Shown here: one piece after another, positions 34,828 to 51,437 of the stretch
Layout of the letters: the number at the start of each line of letters is the position of its first letter
Numbering within the stretch: the stretch's first letter is position 1
DNA from: Brachypodium distachyon
Lineage: Eukaryota > Streptophyta > Magnoliopsida > Poales > Poaceae
Assembly (NCBI RefSeq): GCF_000005505.3
Contig: NC_016132.3
Span: 3,162,001 to 3,226,000, forward strand
DNA: 64,000 nucleotides
Direction of reading: 5' to 3'
Notes under the pieces: generated by a model
The model's database searches: none
Told to the model about the DNA's origin: nothing
Seen by the model: only the letters and a program-made list of their open reading frames with translations
Position numbers and translations under genes: made by a program

Positions 34828-35035
34828 ATTCCCTGTTCCATAACATGAGTCATTTATAGATTGTTAATTTAGCTAACTAAATATAAATTAAATAATTTAA
34901 AAAATATATCATTAGAAAGTTCTTTCGATAACGAACCTAATGGTGTACTTTTTGTTAAGAAACATACATATTTAATTAATCAAATTGAGAACTTAGGAAT
35001 GCGTGCGTGCCTCATATTATGGGACAGAGGAATTA
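34828..35035. mobile_element. Stowaway-class MITE, ~208 bp
   Basis: Left end ATTCCCTGTTCCATAACATG, right end CATATTATGGGACAGAGGAAT, inverted. The interior contains TTTAGCTAACTAAAT and TTTAATTAATCAAATTG, shared in opposite orientation with the element at 35796. Confidence 0.65.
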
Positions 35036-35795
35036 CGCATCCTATGGCCTTTCCGATTTTCCGAATCACATCTTGACATCATAAAAGAAAAGAAAAGAAA
35101 AACAGAATTTGGAACAAACGAACAGATGGCGCGCAGTTAAGAAAATACTGTGTGACGCACTCGTGGAAGAATAATAAGAGAATGTGGGTCGTTAAAAGAA
35201 GTCAGGAACATGCATGATCGGATCAGCTGCACGGCCTTCAGGAACCTGATTCCGCAAAAGCGAGAACCACGTACCCTGCGTGATCTGATTCTTGGTTACT
35301 CAATAAACTACTCAGTATTACCACTTTCCATTGAGCTAAATAAAGCCGGGCAAGTGCGGGGCCTCGTAATATAGGGGTAAAGGTAGAATTTTCTTTTCGA
35401 GCTGAGGTATTGATTTGGTTATATTGGGAGAAAGTTGTCATCATCCACCAAGTAGCTATAGCTCGTTCAACAGAGGGGGTGCTGTTTTTCTACTCGAGGT
35501 CGAGGGGAACCCGCGATGGGCAAAGCAAATCTAATCAAGCTAGTGCGAAACGTAAGCGTGTCCCTGAATAATTTTCAATGTGTCTGGATATAGGAGTACC
35601 AAGAATAATCTGGGCAGAGACAGAGCAATGCTCGACAGCTTCACCGATAATATAACCAAAAGAAAAGGTGCTTCTGGCCAGATCGCGTGTACTTTTTTTT
35701 TTCCCCGAGAAAGATCGTGTGTACTTGTTATATTCTAAAACAGAGATATGCTACTGGATTTATTCTTGACTGAGAGTGAAAGTCTAGCACTGAGT

Positions 35796-35990
35796 CCTCC
35801 CTCCGTCTCATAATACGAGACATGCACGCATCACTAGATCTTCAATTTAATTAATGAAATATGCATGCTTTAAAAAAAATATCATTAGATTCGTTATCGA
35901 AAAAACTTTAATGATACGATTTTTTATTATTATTTAATTTATATTTAGTTAGCTAAATTGATTCCCTCGTATTATGTGACGGACGAAGTA
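35796..35990. mobile_element. Stowaway-class MITE, ~195 bp
   Basis: Left end CTCCCTCCGTCTCATAATAC, right end GTATTATGTGACGGACGAAGTA in inverted form; interior ATTTAGTTAGCTAAATTG. Same family as 34828 but in the other orientation. Confidence 0.7.
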
Positions 35991-36626
35991 CATGTTATGT
36001 TTTAAAATAAAAACAGAGATACGGAGTATTACATCTTTTGGCAGATTTTGCTGGCCCTCGTGATCAGATTTTTTAAACTGGCAGTAGCAGCAGGGCAGCA
36101 GCGATATAAAAACCAGAATACATCAGATTTTTACGCTCTCAACGGTTTCACCACCAAAAGGCAAAAGGTTGTTCAGAACAGATCACGTGTGCCTCTTACT
36201 TTCTCCAAAAAATTAACAACGCACAGAGATACCGGATTAATTTTCCTTGCCTTGTTCTCTTCGTAAAAGTTACGAGTACTCTCTCAGGAGAAAAAAAAGT
36301 TATCTTTCTTTTAGCTTAAAAAAAAAGACGCACTAAAACCCTCAAATTAGAGGAACCCTCTTCCGTCACTCCTCTGTGGCTCTGTCTCTATCTTCTCTCT
36401 TGGTCGATCCCCCTCTAACTAACTACCCCTCCCCGATTGGGTTGAAAAATTAACCGAGGTAAAAGAGAGTTCCAAGTTCCCCTCCGTCGCAGCGGTGAAA
36501 ACGTGGGTGGCCGCCCGTGGTGGTGTCTTGCACCCCAAGGAGCCGCCGCCCATCGCCGTCGCCGTCCCCTCCCCCACCAGCGAGGACCGATGATGGTGTG
36601 GTGACGCCGCGCGGGGTCGCCACCCA

Positions 36627-36632
36627 TATAAG
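36627..36632 (+). promoter_or_regulatory. Putative TATA box of the ABCC gene
   Basis: TATAAG in CCCATATAAGCCC, 93 bases before the ATG at 36720. Confidence 0.5.
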
Positions 36633-36719
36633 CCCTATCCCCGCCCCGCGCTTCATCTTAACTAAGGCTGATTGAGCCACCCTTCTCCCGGCCTGCCCAC
36701 CTCTCTCGGCAGCCCCATC

Positions 36720-42213
<5,494 letters not shown>

Positions 42214-43365
42214 CAGATGAGCAAAAGCTCAGGCGATTCTTCCAGGCCGTTGAGGCTGTCTTGATGAGTGAGTCTGACCGTTGATGATGCCGAAAATTTT
42301 CTGGTAGATGAGATGTGAAGTAGCAGCAGATCTGCCACCATATGGTGTTTAGTCCTGCTAAAACTAGCGGTAACTTTTACATGTTCTGAATCAAAAGCCG
42401 AAAAGGTTCTTAAAAGTTTGTTAAAGCAGTATTACTGTATTGATGTCTGAAGAAAGTAGTTGCTGATGATAGGAAGAACTTTTGTCATGTGCTTGACGGT
42501 GGACTGTACACGCGGGAAAAGTTCTGTCACTAGGTAATTTGGTGGACTGTGATACCTGAATAAATAAAGAATTTTGTTTAGTTTTGCATTTTACCACCGT
42601 GTTTAAAAGGGCTGATAAATAGACATCTCATGGTCCCATCCTGATTCTTCTTATTGTGGGTCAGTGTTGGGTGCAAGAATGTCATGAACAGCCAATCTTG
42701 TAAATTTGACCCCATTTCCTCTCTAAAAACCTTGTTGAAATCTATTGGAGTACTACTAGTATATGCTAAGGTTGTGCCGTATAAAAATACGACTTCCTCA
42801 CTGTGCAGGTGCTCCATCAGTCAATTGCAAGACACAAACTGCACTGTCAACTGTTCTTTGACTGTGAACAGTAGCTCCCCGGTTAACCAACTATCATCTA
42901 CCAGCTGTTTTTACTGAAGTTTCATTAGGCCTCGGTTGCCTCCTCACAAAATAACACAAGTACAATTCATCAGGAGCTAGTATTTCCTTGCCAACATCTT
43001 GTGTTCATCCTTTTCATTCACCAAAATCCAGATCATCTAGAGTTGGTCTTCTCACATTCTTTTCCATGTGCACAGCGACGCAGAGATGGAAAACAAATAA
43101 ATAGAATAGTGCTACGCAATCATCAATTACACAACAATGTTCCATAGATCGACTTCCCTAAAGAACAAGCTACCAGGGACAGGGTAAAACACAACAGTGA
43201 GGCATTAGCTAAACATGCAGGCGACAGCAAACCGTACAGAAAGAAGAAAGAAGAAGAAGAAGACAAGACAGGCGTCAAACCGCGGCAGCAGCAGCAACAA
43301 GAACAACAGCAGCAGCAGCGTGTCCTAACAATGGTCAGATCAGCATACGAGCAGCAGCAAGTTCT
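42214..43365. other. Convergent 3' region, ABCC and HY5
   Basis: 3' UTRs of two convergent genes. AATAAA at 42559-42564 is a likely poly(A) signal for the transporter. GAAGAAGAA and GCAGCAGCA simple sequence at about 43240-43320 lies in the probable HY5 3' UTR. No other gene seen. Confidence 0.6.
42559..42564 (+). terminator. Candidate poly(A) signal of the ABCC gene
   Basis: AATAAA in CTGAATAAATAAAG, 346 bases after the stop codon. Assigned by sequence and distance. Confidence 0.45.
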
Positions 43366-44153
43366 CTAGCTCTTGCTGAAGTGGTGCTGCTTCTTGCCGC
43401 CGTCTCCGCCCTTCCCGCCGCCGCCGGACTTCTTGCCCGCGTGCGCCGTCGTGTTCTTCAGTATCTGAAAGAGAGATAGAGACAAAGTCTAAAAATTCAG
43501 CATCGCCATGGGCGGCAAAGGGCCATGAGAGCGAAATGAAAAGCAATTGAGTTCCAATCAGAGGAGGGATGTGTTGTCTTGTTGTACCTGGCGGAGCGTG
43601 TTGTTCTCGTTCTGGAGGGTGGAGACCTTCTGCTCGAGCTCGGCATTGCGGAGCTCGAGGTCCTTGGCCTTCACCTCCAGCTCCGTCATGTAGGCCTTCT
43701 TCCGCTCCCGGGCCTGCTGCGCCGACACGCGGTTCCGCAGCAGCCGCTTCAGCCGGTTCTGCTCCTTGTCCCCCGCGGCGCGCCCGCGCTTCTTCCCCGA
43801 CGCCGACGCCGGGGGCTGCCCCCCGGCCCCGTGCTGCTGCAGCAGCAGCTGCTTGCCGTCGCCGGCGCCGGACGACGCCGACCCGCCGCCCATCTCCGGC
43901 ACCCGCCGTATCTCCTCGTCGCTCTCCGCCCCTGCAACCATAACAACAAAATACACGCATCAACTTCTCCCTCCAGCTGCTGAATTCACCAAACACGAAG
44001 CGAGAAATCGAGCATGTGTAGATATGCATACATACCTCCTTCCTTGAGGTTGTTGGGGCCGGAGCTGGAGGAGCGCTCGCTGCTGGAAGGGAGCGAGCTG
44101 GTGGTGCTCGTCTTGGCCTGCTGCTTCTCCTGCTCCTGCTCCTGCGCCGCCAT
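43366..44153 (-). CDS. HY5: HY5-type bZIP transcription factor
   Basis: Three-exon gene for a 186-residue bZIP factor of the ELONGATED HYPOCOTYL 5 family, the nuclear activator of light-responsive genes that is degraded in the dark through COP1. Exons from the 5' end: 44036-44153, 43588-43931, 43464-43366; frame closes. A Ser-rich N-terminus ([13 protein letters not shown]) precedes [12 protein letters not shown] (~42-53), the COP1-binding VPE motif with its acidic casein-kinase-II-type context. The basic region is [20 protein letters not shown], followed by a leucine zipper with [20 protein letters not shown] and LQNENNTLR. The C-terminus is Gly/Lys-rich and ends KKHHFSKS. The exon layout (zipper end on the last exon) matches HY5 rather than other bZIP groups. 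A HYH-type paralogue cannot be fully excluded, but the VPE motif and length fit HY5. Confidence 0.93.
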
Positions 44154-45689
44154 CTCTGGTCTAATCTCTTCCTCCCCCCTCCGACCTCAGACTCCAGCTA
44201 CACGAACAGATCAAGCAAGATCTCCCGGAAATCTCCCACCCAACGCTCCGCCGCTCCAAGAAAACAAAATCAAATCTTGATGCTAACCACTTGAACCAAA
44301 AAGGAAACAGGAAGAACAGAGAGAGGCAGATGCAGATCGGATGTGAGAGAGACGGAGAAACGGGAACGAAGAAGAGAGAGAAAGAGGAACAGAGTCTGCG
44401 TGCTGCGTGGGGAAGACGGAGGAGAGAGGGAGAAATGGAGAAGGTCGGTGGGTGGGGGGTTTTTGGATGAGACGCGATCTCCGCCGTGCACGGCACGCCT
44501 ATCGGACGGCGGCGGCGCGGGGAGCGTGGCGTGGCCCGGCGCCATACGCGCGGCCGCCGGATCTGACGGTGGCCGCCTCGGGAGCGTGGCCGCGTGCCCG
44601 CCCATCCGATTCGCGTGCCCCCAGCTTTTCCCGATGGAGACAACAAAAAACTTATTTTATTCTCATAAAAATGTACTCCGTATACTGTATTTTATTTTTG
44701 CCCTCACTCTCTCTGGAGTGGAGAGGGCAGAACACGTGACGGAATTTTGAGCTGCTTCGGGCCGGCAGTTACGAAACGGTGCTCTTGCGCTTTCCACGCG
44801 GCATATCGTGCCTGACAGTGAGAAGCATGAAAGAACAAAAAATCCGATCAGAGCCAACATCCACAAGCTAGGTCGTTGAGCTTGCTAACATAGGGAGAGT
44901 TGACGGTCACACTGGCTTTAATTTCGGAAAAATTATTCATAATTAAGCATTTCCCAGTCGACTTATTTTAAAAAATTACTACACCTAAATATCTAACGGT
45001 GCACGTATTTGAAATGTTATGGGTTGATGCCACCCACTTTTGCATCGTGCTAGCTGCACGGTGCGGAATCCCCCCATGCCATAACGAAAGATAAACCTCT
45101 ACAGCTAACGACTGTTTATATGTTGACCATTCGTGAGAAGCGACGGTACAACGTTCAGATAGATCACGTTCTAGCAAACATTGACCGTCACGTCGGCTCA
45201 CGCCAATGCCAACAGCTGTGCGATTCTCGGATGTTCGAACTCCTTTCTGAGCCATTTTCTCTCGGGTGATCATCCTAAGGTTTTTTCATGGCGCACACGA
45301 TGAACCAGTCTTTCGCGATCTACATCCCTCGTCTCCACCATCCACCTGTTCCCTTATTTTATTTATTTTTCTATCTATAATGTTAATCCTTCTGACTCCT
45401 CTGTCATCCACGTCTGTTTCTTCTCTCCCATCTCCTCGTCTCTTTCCTCCCTTCTTCTTTCTTCCTCCAACACGAGTGCTCCTGGTCAAGTGCCATGGCT
45501 GCCACCCCATCTCTCCCTTGGACGCCGCCCCATCCCCCGGCTGGAGGAACGGAGCCGTCCCCTTGCTCCTCCGGCCCTGCTGTCTCCATTTGCGGCCTCC
45601 ACTCCGATGACGTCCCGGGCTCCGCCGCCGCCGCCGTCGTCCCGGCTGCCCCCGTCGTGCGGATCTTGGTATTGATTTGATTTGTGTAT

Positions 45690-46320
45690 CCCCATCGCGG
45701 GGCATGGATAAAGGTACCTGAGGTATTTTGATTTGGGATCTTGTGGTTTCTCTTTGAACTAAGAGTACAAATATAGATCAATGAGGTACTTTGATTGGAG
45801 GCACTATGATTGAGTAGGTACTTAGGAAGGAAGGGGATAGTACAAACCTGTGACGATACCTTGTTGAATTCGAGTACTTAGGTACTTGGTTTTGTTGAAT
45901 TTAAAGTTGAATTCGAGTTTTCCTCTTTGATTCCTTCTTTCTATCTCTTTGAGGCATCGATTGCTGATTGTAATGATCGAGGACTGATGAAGTACTTAGG
46001 TATTTGTGATGTACCTTAATGTATTTGTCATGTAACTTGATGTATTTTGATGTACTCGTCATGTATTTGTCATGTACTTTAATTTTTTTCTTGGTAAATA
46101 TGATGTACCATACAATGTATTTGTCTTATAAGTCCATGTACATGAGGTACTTAAAAATTGATAAGGTACATGTGATGTACCTACGATGTACTAGTCTCAT
46201 AAGTTCATGTACACGAGGTATTTGAAAACTGATAAAGGAATAGTCCAATTATCATAATGTACTAAATATGTACTTAAAAACATGACATGTACCATAATGT
46301 ACTTGAAAGTGGGACACGGA
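45690..46320. repeat. Degenerate GTACTT / GATGTACC-rich stretch
   Basis: Short motifs such as GAGGTACTTTGAT, TACTTAGGTACTTGG, GATGTACC and AATGTACTTGAAA recur many times over about 600 bases without a fixed period. Confidence 0.55.
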
Positions 46321-46794
46321 GAGAGGAAAGGAAAGAACCAGAGAAAAGTAAAAAGTATTCAGAAAAAATAAGTGCCTGACATAAGTAATACTTTCTCTGT
46401 TAATCTCTCTGCAGTATATGCCAAATTTGGGGGCCTAAGTAAAAACATGTGGCTATGAAGAGGCGTAGATAGTGGGGGGTCGACCGATTCGGCGTTACCA
46501 GTCTCCCAACTTTCCTTGTTAGGAAGCCATCTGCTAGTCGTGTCCACGTACATATACCACGTCATCTCCACGTAGCCAAAAGCATTTGGAGCAGACGAGA
46601 AGATCTAGCGGGCATCATAAAAACTCATTTTGTTGTTGATGGGACATAAACAGCAGTTAGAGTGTGTGCTAACAGGTCACTAAAGGGCAGCAGCAGTCTT
46701 CTCTATTTCGTGAAAGATCTTTGCTTTAATTTCATCCTGACAAAAAGTGATTTATTCCTGCAATCCGGACACTTCTGACCTGTCCCCCCTGGGT

Positions 46795-47965
46795 AGGCCT
46801 CGTAAATGGTCTGGTTTCGAATGGATAAAACGGTTTGGATCCTTGATTGGTTTTCGTTTGGACGGGTTAGACTGGGTTATGTTCACAATTGGTTCGGTCT
46901 GGTGCGGTTCTTAGTCAAATATGGTTCCGTTCGGTTCGGTTTTGGAGACAAATGGTTTGGTTTCATTTGGGTTCAACCCGTGGGGTTAGGTCGTGAGAGC
47001 TCTCCAACAGATCGGAAGTTGGCTAGGTCGTGACCTGCCGCTGCGTCTGCGAGGGAGGGTTGCAGGAGGTTGGGGCGGCGTCTTCACTTCAATTCCGGCG
47101 AGGGAGGGCGGGGGCGGGCCGCACCACCACCTCGAGAAGCAAGGCCGGCGTGTGGTGCGGAAGCCGGCGGCCTGGTTGCGCCGCCCTTCCGTCGAGTCTT
47201 GTCGCGTGCCCGACTCCGCCGCCAGTCCATCTCCATCCACGAATCGACCGCAGGTCCGCAGCCTTTCTCCGAACAGCCAGCCTTCAGGTGCCTCCTCCTC
47301 GGTCGCGCCGTCTCCTCCTCCGCGGACACCGGAGCCATCGTGTCACCTCCTCACCGGCGCGCCCCCTCCGCCCCAGTACACCCGCGCAGCCGCACCTCCT
47401 CCTCGCCGGAGCAGCCGCCGCTCCTCCTCCACAGGTCGCAGTGAAACATTTGGCACCACATCATCCACTTGGTTTTCTGCCCCCACGCAGCGATTTATCT
47501 CCATAGACCATAAGGTAAGCTTTGGGGAATTTGCATTTTTTTTCTCATTGTGGCTACTCTAGTTCTGCAGTTTGGAACCGTTCTACTGTACTGTAGTGAC
47601 TAAATTGTGTTTCCCTTGATGCGAATCCTAATTTATTTCATGACTTGGAAAGGATATGTAGGAGTAATACACTTCTGATGTGTGGTTGGAACTTTCGATA
47701 TAACACTGATGGATGGATTATTTTCTGTAATTGAAGTTGTGGCTTTAGATTTTGAATGAACTGTTTGAAACCATTTGACGTAAATGGGTTTGAAACCATT
47801 TGAAGGGAATGGTTTGGATTGGTTTGGTTTGAGGTGTCAATTCGGTTTGGGCTGGTTCAGTTTCTCACAAGCTAATCGTGAATTGGTTTGATTAGGGTCC
47901 ACGGGGAATCCGGCTGTGATCTGGTTTGGATACGGTCTGGTTCTAAACCATTTACCAGGCCTACC
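46795..47965. mobile_element. Probable hAT-like non-autonomous element
   Basis: Left end GTAGGCCTCGTAAATGGTCT, right end AAACCATTTACCAGGCCTAC, an imperfect inverted repeat. Subterminal TGGTTTGG / GGTTCGGT motifs cluster at both ends, as in the better-preserved element at 27850. The GC-rich middle (47000-47510) has an open frame of 189 codons without recognisable domains and may be captured host sequence. No convincing 8-bp target duplication was found. Confidence 0.6.
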
Positions 47966-47994
47966 TCTCAGAGGTCTGAACCATTAATCATGGA

Positions 47995-48130
47995 TACTCC
48001 TTCCGTCCCATATTAAATGACTTTTTATTACATCTATCTAGACGTATTTTAGTATACACATACTTTCATATTTAAACAAATTTGAGTCACTTAATATGAC
48101 AAATTTGAGTCACTTAATATGTAACGGAGT
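47995..48130. mobile_element. Stowaway-like MITE
   Basis: Left end TACTCCTTCCGTCCCATATT, right end TTAATATGTAACGGAGTG; contains a small internal duplication of AAATTTGAGTCACTTAATAT. Confidence 0.7.
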
Positions 48131-48842
48131 GCGCAGATCTTTGCATGCCGCCTGTTGCTTTGACAATCTTCCATGATGCTTCCTCCCACACTTGTTCAAC
48201 TAATTAATCTGACTTGTATGCTTAACCTAGCATTGCAAATGAGGACTGCCATGCAAATATGCACGACGAGAACAGAGAACTTGAACCAAGTTGGGATGGG
48301 TGGACCTAAAGCAAGTGCTTGTCTTTTCAAGCAATAGATCGCTGAGAATGGCCTCGTTAATAATCCGCCAAGGAAAACTCCAGAAGAGGCATGAAGGTCA
48401 ACAGCTGGTTGTATGTCTGTCCGGCCCCAACTAGGATAGGGACAGGAACCTACAAGAAGCAATGCAATTGTGAAACGTTCATTTAATATGGATATCCCAA
48501 CCAATTATATGTGCTTGCAAATCAAGAAGTGTAATGGACTGAATCTCCTGTCCTTCCAATACTTGAACTCAAATGAACTGATAACGAAAGGCTGTCATAA
48601 TTCTAGGATTATCTCAAGCCTTAGTACCACCAGTCACTTCGTTTCATCTATTCTCTAAAAGTAGCTCCTAAAACAAATAGAATTTGCAAAAGCAAAAGAA
48701 GACACCCGATATGCCTAACACTAGGGCACTGTACAAGCCATCATCCAACCAAGTGTAGAGCACATCAGGTCAACTTGTCCACATGGAAACCACTAATGGA
48801 TAAACTTTATTAGTGGAAATTCCATTCTTGTTGTTCAATTAC

Positions 48843-49141
48843 AACACTGCTATACGATACGACACTTTTTCATCCTACACTAGTACGACGCGAGCACATG
48901 ACCCTTTGATCTAATTACTGCATGAATCCCAGACGCACAGTATAGCATCAGACGCAAAATCGGACGGAGAATGTCGTGCGCACATCACTTTCGGTTCAAT
49001 CAACACTGCTATACGTACGACACTTTTTCATCCTACACTCGTACGACGCGAGCACATGACCCTTTGATCTAATTGCTGCATGAATCCCAAACCGCACAGT
49101 CTAGCATCGGACAGAGAACGTCGTACGCACATCACTTTCGG
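48843..49141. repeat. Direct tandem repeat, two ~150-160-bp copies
   Basis: Copy 1 begins AACACTGCTATACGATACGA at 48843 and copy 2 AACACTGCTATACGTACGAC at 49003. Both continue CACTTTTTCATCCTACACT, GTACGACGCGAGCACATGAC and CTTTGATCTAATT and end CGCACATCACTTTCGG. Copy 2 is shorter by small deletions. Confidence 0.85.
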
Positions 49142-49654
49142 GGAAAAAATGAGAGAAGAGAGATGGACCACGGATGGGGATTTCAGCCTAAACGAAAAAG
49201 CAAATGCCTTTCTTTTTACAGAAAGCTGATATCGAATGAACTTCAGTCAAACACCAAATCAACTCGAGAATTCTAGAGAGATTCGAAGTGCACATTTGAA
49301 CATGGAAAATCCAAATAAATATAAAGAAACCAAATGAGCAAATATGAACCAAATTATATTCCAGTCAACGTTAATTCAATTTTAAACCTAAGAACCGAGA
49401 AAGGTTTTAGTTAAGTTTTGATTCATTCAACAAAAAAATTCAATGGTCATTTTTAGAAAAAAAAGATTTTGAAACTTCGAAAGCCGGTATGTTACACTCC
49501 CCCCCCCCCCCCACACACACCCCTCCAACAATTTGCTAGATGCTTAAAAAACAAGCCGGACCCACTAATTTTGCCTAGCTCCGCTTAAACCTCGGGCTCG
49601 ACGATGCTTGAGTTCCAATTTCCCAAATCCATAATTTATGCAGGCTGCAATAGG

Positions 49655-50450
49655 TTAACCGCGGCTACGGGAGCACGACTCCTCCCCGTCCGCCTCGTTG
49701 GCGCTGTCAAGACGCCGGTGACAGGCGTCAAACAGAGAAGGCCGTCCCGGTTAAATGTGCGAGCACGATTCCTTTCCCGTCCCCGTCATGCGTATCCGTT
49801 GGTGCTATAAGGGTGCCAACAGGAGTCAACGCCCCGGGTGGAAGGCAGCTACGGAAGCATGGCTCCTTCCCTATTCTCGTCATGCTCTTCCGTTGCGCTG
49901 TAAAGGTGCCGGTGACAGGCGTCAAACGTAGGAGGCCACCACTGGTGGTGGAAGGTGGCTACGGGAGCATGACTCCTTCCCCGTCCGCGTCATGCGCCTC
50001 TGTTAGTGCTGTAGAAGTGCCGGTGACAGGTGTCAAACAGAAGAGGCCGCACTGGTGGCAGGAAGGCGGCTACGGGAGCACGAGTCCTTCCCCTTCCCGT
50101 CATGCCCATCGGCGTGTAAAGGTGCCGGTAGTGACAGGAGTCAAACGGAGGAGGCCGCCCTCGGTGGAAGGGGCTACGGAAACACGACTCATTTCCCGTC
50201 CCCGTCATGCGCTTCGGTTGGCCTCTAAAGGTGCCGGTGACAGGCGTCAAACGGAGGAGGCCGCCCTGGTGGAAGGCCGCTACGGGAGCACGACTACTTC
50301 CCCGTCCCCGTCATGCGCCTCGGTTGCGCTGTAAAGGTGCCGGTGTCACGCGTCAAACGGAGGAGGACGGCCCTGATAGAAGGTGGCTACGGGAGCACGA
50401 CTCTTGAGGAGGCCGCCCCGGTGAAAAGCTCACGGTGGGAGTCCGCTTCC
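49655..50450. repeat. Minisatellite, ~8 units of ~105-112 bp
   Basis: Unit landmarks GGCTACGGGAGCACGACTCC, CCCGTCCCCGTCATGCGCCT, GTAAAGGTGCCGGTGACAGG and CGTCAAACGGAGGAGGCCGC recur in order. GGCTACGG-type starts lie at 49663, 49845, 49957, 50068, 50172, 50277 and 50385, with one more degenerate unit between the first two. The unit length is often not divisible by three, so apparent frames are chance. Confidence 0.9.
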
Positions 50451-50549
50451 ACACGAGGGAGGCGCCTACGGTGGGAGCTCCCCGACCACGTCCACCAGCG
50501 GAGGCGCATGCGGCTGCTCTCCCCCAGCATATGGATCCGGATCTACGAA

Positions 50550-50665
50550 TATAAATTAAGTGTCATATTAAGTATCAAAATATTACACGTATCTAGACGT
50601 TTTTTAGGCATAGAACATGCATATTTGGACAAATTTGGGTCATTTAAAATGGGACGGAGGGAGTA
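50550..50665. mobile_element. Stowaway-like MITE
   Basis: Decayed left end TTAAGTGTCATATTAAGTAT, well-kept right end AAAATGGGACGGAGGGAGTA; interior TTACACGTATCTAGACG. Confidence 0.65.
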
Positions 50666-51095
50666 CTACTTACAGATGAAATGGACTCACAGCATACAGG
50701 TTCTTCTAAAAGAGACGGGTACAGGAACAAAGGCAAGCATCGTGTTCATGTACACATGAGCTTATACAAAATATGCAGTGCAACTGTGCAAGGAGATGTA
50801 TATACATATTCTATCATGTACTTGATTCTCTCAAGAATACTGTTACATGCAGTGTTACATGGACAAACTAACACGAGGTAGACAAACAGAGGGTAATATA
50901 TCGAGCAGCACAGTAAGCAGATGGGCACAAAACTATCCAAACTGCATCCACGCATGACGCATATGACCCAAACTACCAGCATCTCCACTTGATGGGCCTG
51001 AACTTCACGAGCTCACAAACCATCAGGCTACATCGATCATCTTCTCGAAGGATAAAAGCTCACAGAATATGGCTGATCAAAGAAGATGTAGCACT

Positions 51096-51437
51096 CTAGT
51101 ACCTCCTGGGCTTAGAGGGCTCTGAAGACCCAGCCTTCCTGAAAATTCCACAGAAGATGCAGGGACCAGGGACCTTGGGCGAAGGTGGATCCAGGGCCGG
51201 GGTCACACGCCGCGTACGGTAAGCCTGGCTGCTGCCGCCGCCATCGCCGTCGCGCCGCCGGCGCCGCTGCAGACCAAGAGACCCAACGCTGCGAGAGTGC
51301 CTTAGCTCCTTGAACTCCGGCTCCCCTTGATCCATCTGGCCATGATGGTCCTCTGACATAAGGCTCTCGTGATCCCAGACCATGCCTGATGAACCAGACC
51401 TCCGGAATGTTAGTGAAGATCTCTGCAGCCCGGCCAT
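51096..51437 (-). CDS. MAPK-substrate-like small protein (At1g80180 family)
   Basis: Intronless 113-residue protein matching the small plant family of Arabidopsis At1g80180, described as MAPK substrates (MASS) linked to stomatal patterning. The N-terminus MAGLQRSSLTFRRSGSSGMV is the family hallmark, followed by VWDHESLM. The middle is basic (GLQRRRRRDGDGGG), and the C-terminal block reads TRRVTPALDPPSPKVPGP, with a Ser-Pro phosphoacceptor, and CIFCGIFRKAG. There is no signal peptide or membrane segment, so nuclear or cytosolic location is inferred. The start at MAGLQ is preferred to an upstream in-frame ATG because family members begin exactly there. The exact function in grasses is unknown. 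Confidence 0.85.
   Translation of the reverse strand: MAGLQRSSLTFRRSGSSGMVWDHESLMSEDHHGQMDQGEPEFKELRHSRSVGSLGLQRRRRRDGDGGGSSQAYRTRRVTPALDPPSPKVPGPCIFCGIFRKAGSSEPSKPRRY

Larger units (their letters stand above)
31429..36719. other. Gene-poor interval, glyoxalase to ABC transporter
   Basis: Glyoxalase 3' UTR, a TA/GA/CG microsatellite (32312-32360), two related MITEs (34828, 35796) and otherwise AT-rich sequence. A 186-codon open frame at 32844-33404 has no recognisable family. The last ~350 bases are the transporter promoter and leader. Confidence 0.55.
44154..51095. other. Repeat-rich interval, HY5 to MAPK-substrate-like gene
   Basis: HY5 leader and promoter (purine-rich GAGAGAGAC sequence at 44340-44440), a GTACTT/GATGTACC-rich stretch (45690-46320), a probable hAT-like element (46795-47965), a Stowaway (47995), a ~160-bp direct repeat (48843-49141), a poly-C run (49498-49513), a ~105-bp minisatellite (49655-50450) and a further Stowaway (50550). 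Long frames here fall in these repeats. No gene supported. Confidence 0.6.

Noticed and set aside
45266..45781. Frames of 114-139 codons on both strands
   Set aside because: Pyrimidine/CCG-rich sequence with no domain; adjacent to degenerate repeats.
46993..47562. 189-codon frame as a host gene
   Set aside because: Sits inside a transposon-like element, low complexity, no recognised domain; treated as possible captured sequence only.
48196..48504. 102-codon minus-strand frame with hydrophobic parts
   Set aside because: No family recognised, no conserved neighbours or splice support; could be an old gene relic but cannot be shown.
49813..50334. 173-codon frame that could be a repeat protein
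   Set aside because: It follows a DNA minisatellite whose unit length varies and is not a multiple of three; no start context or family support.
49655..50450. Possible CRISPR-like array
   Set aside because: Eukaryotic nuclear context, units are continuous with no unique spacers between short repeats.
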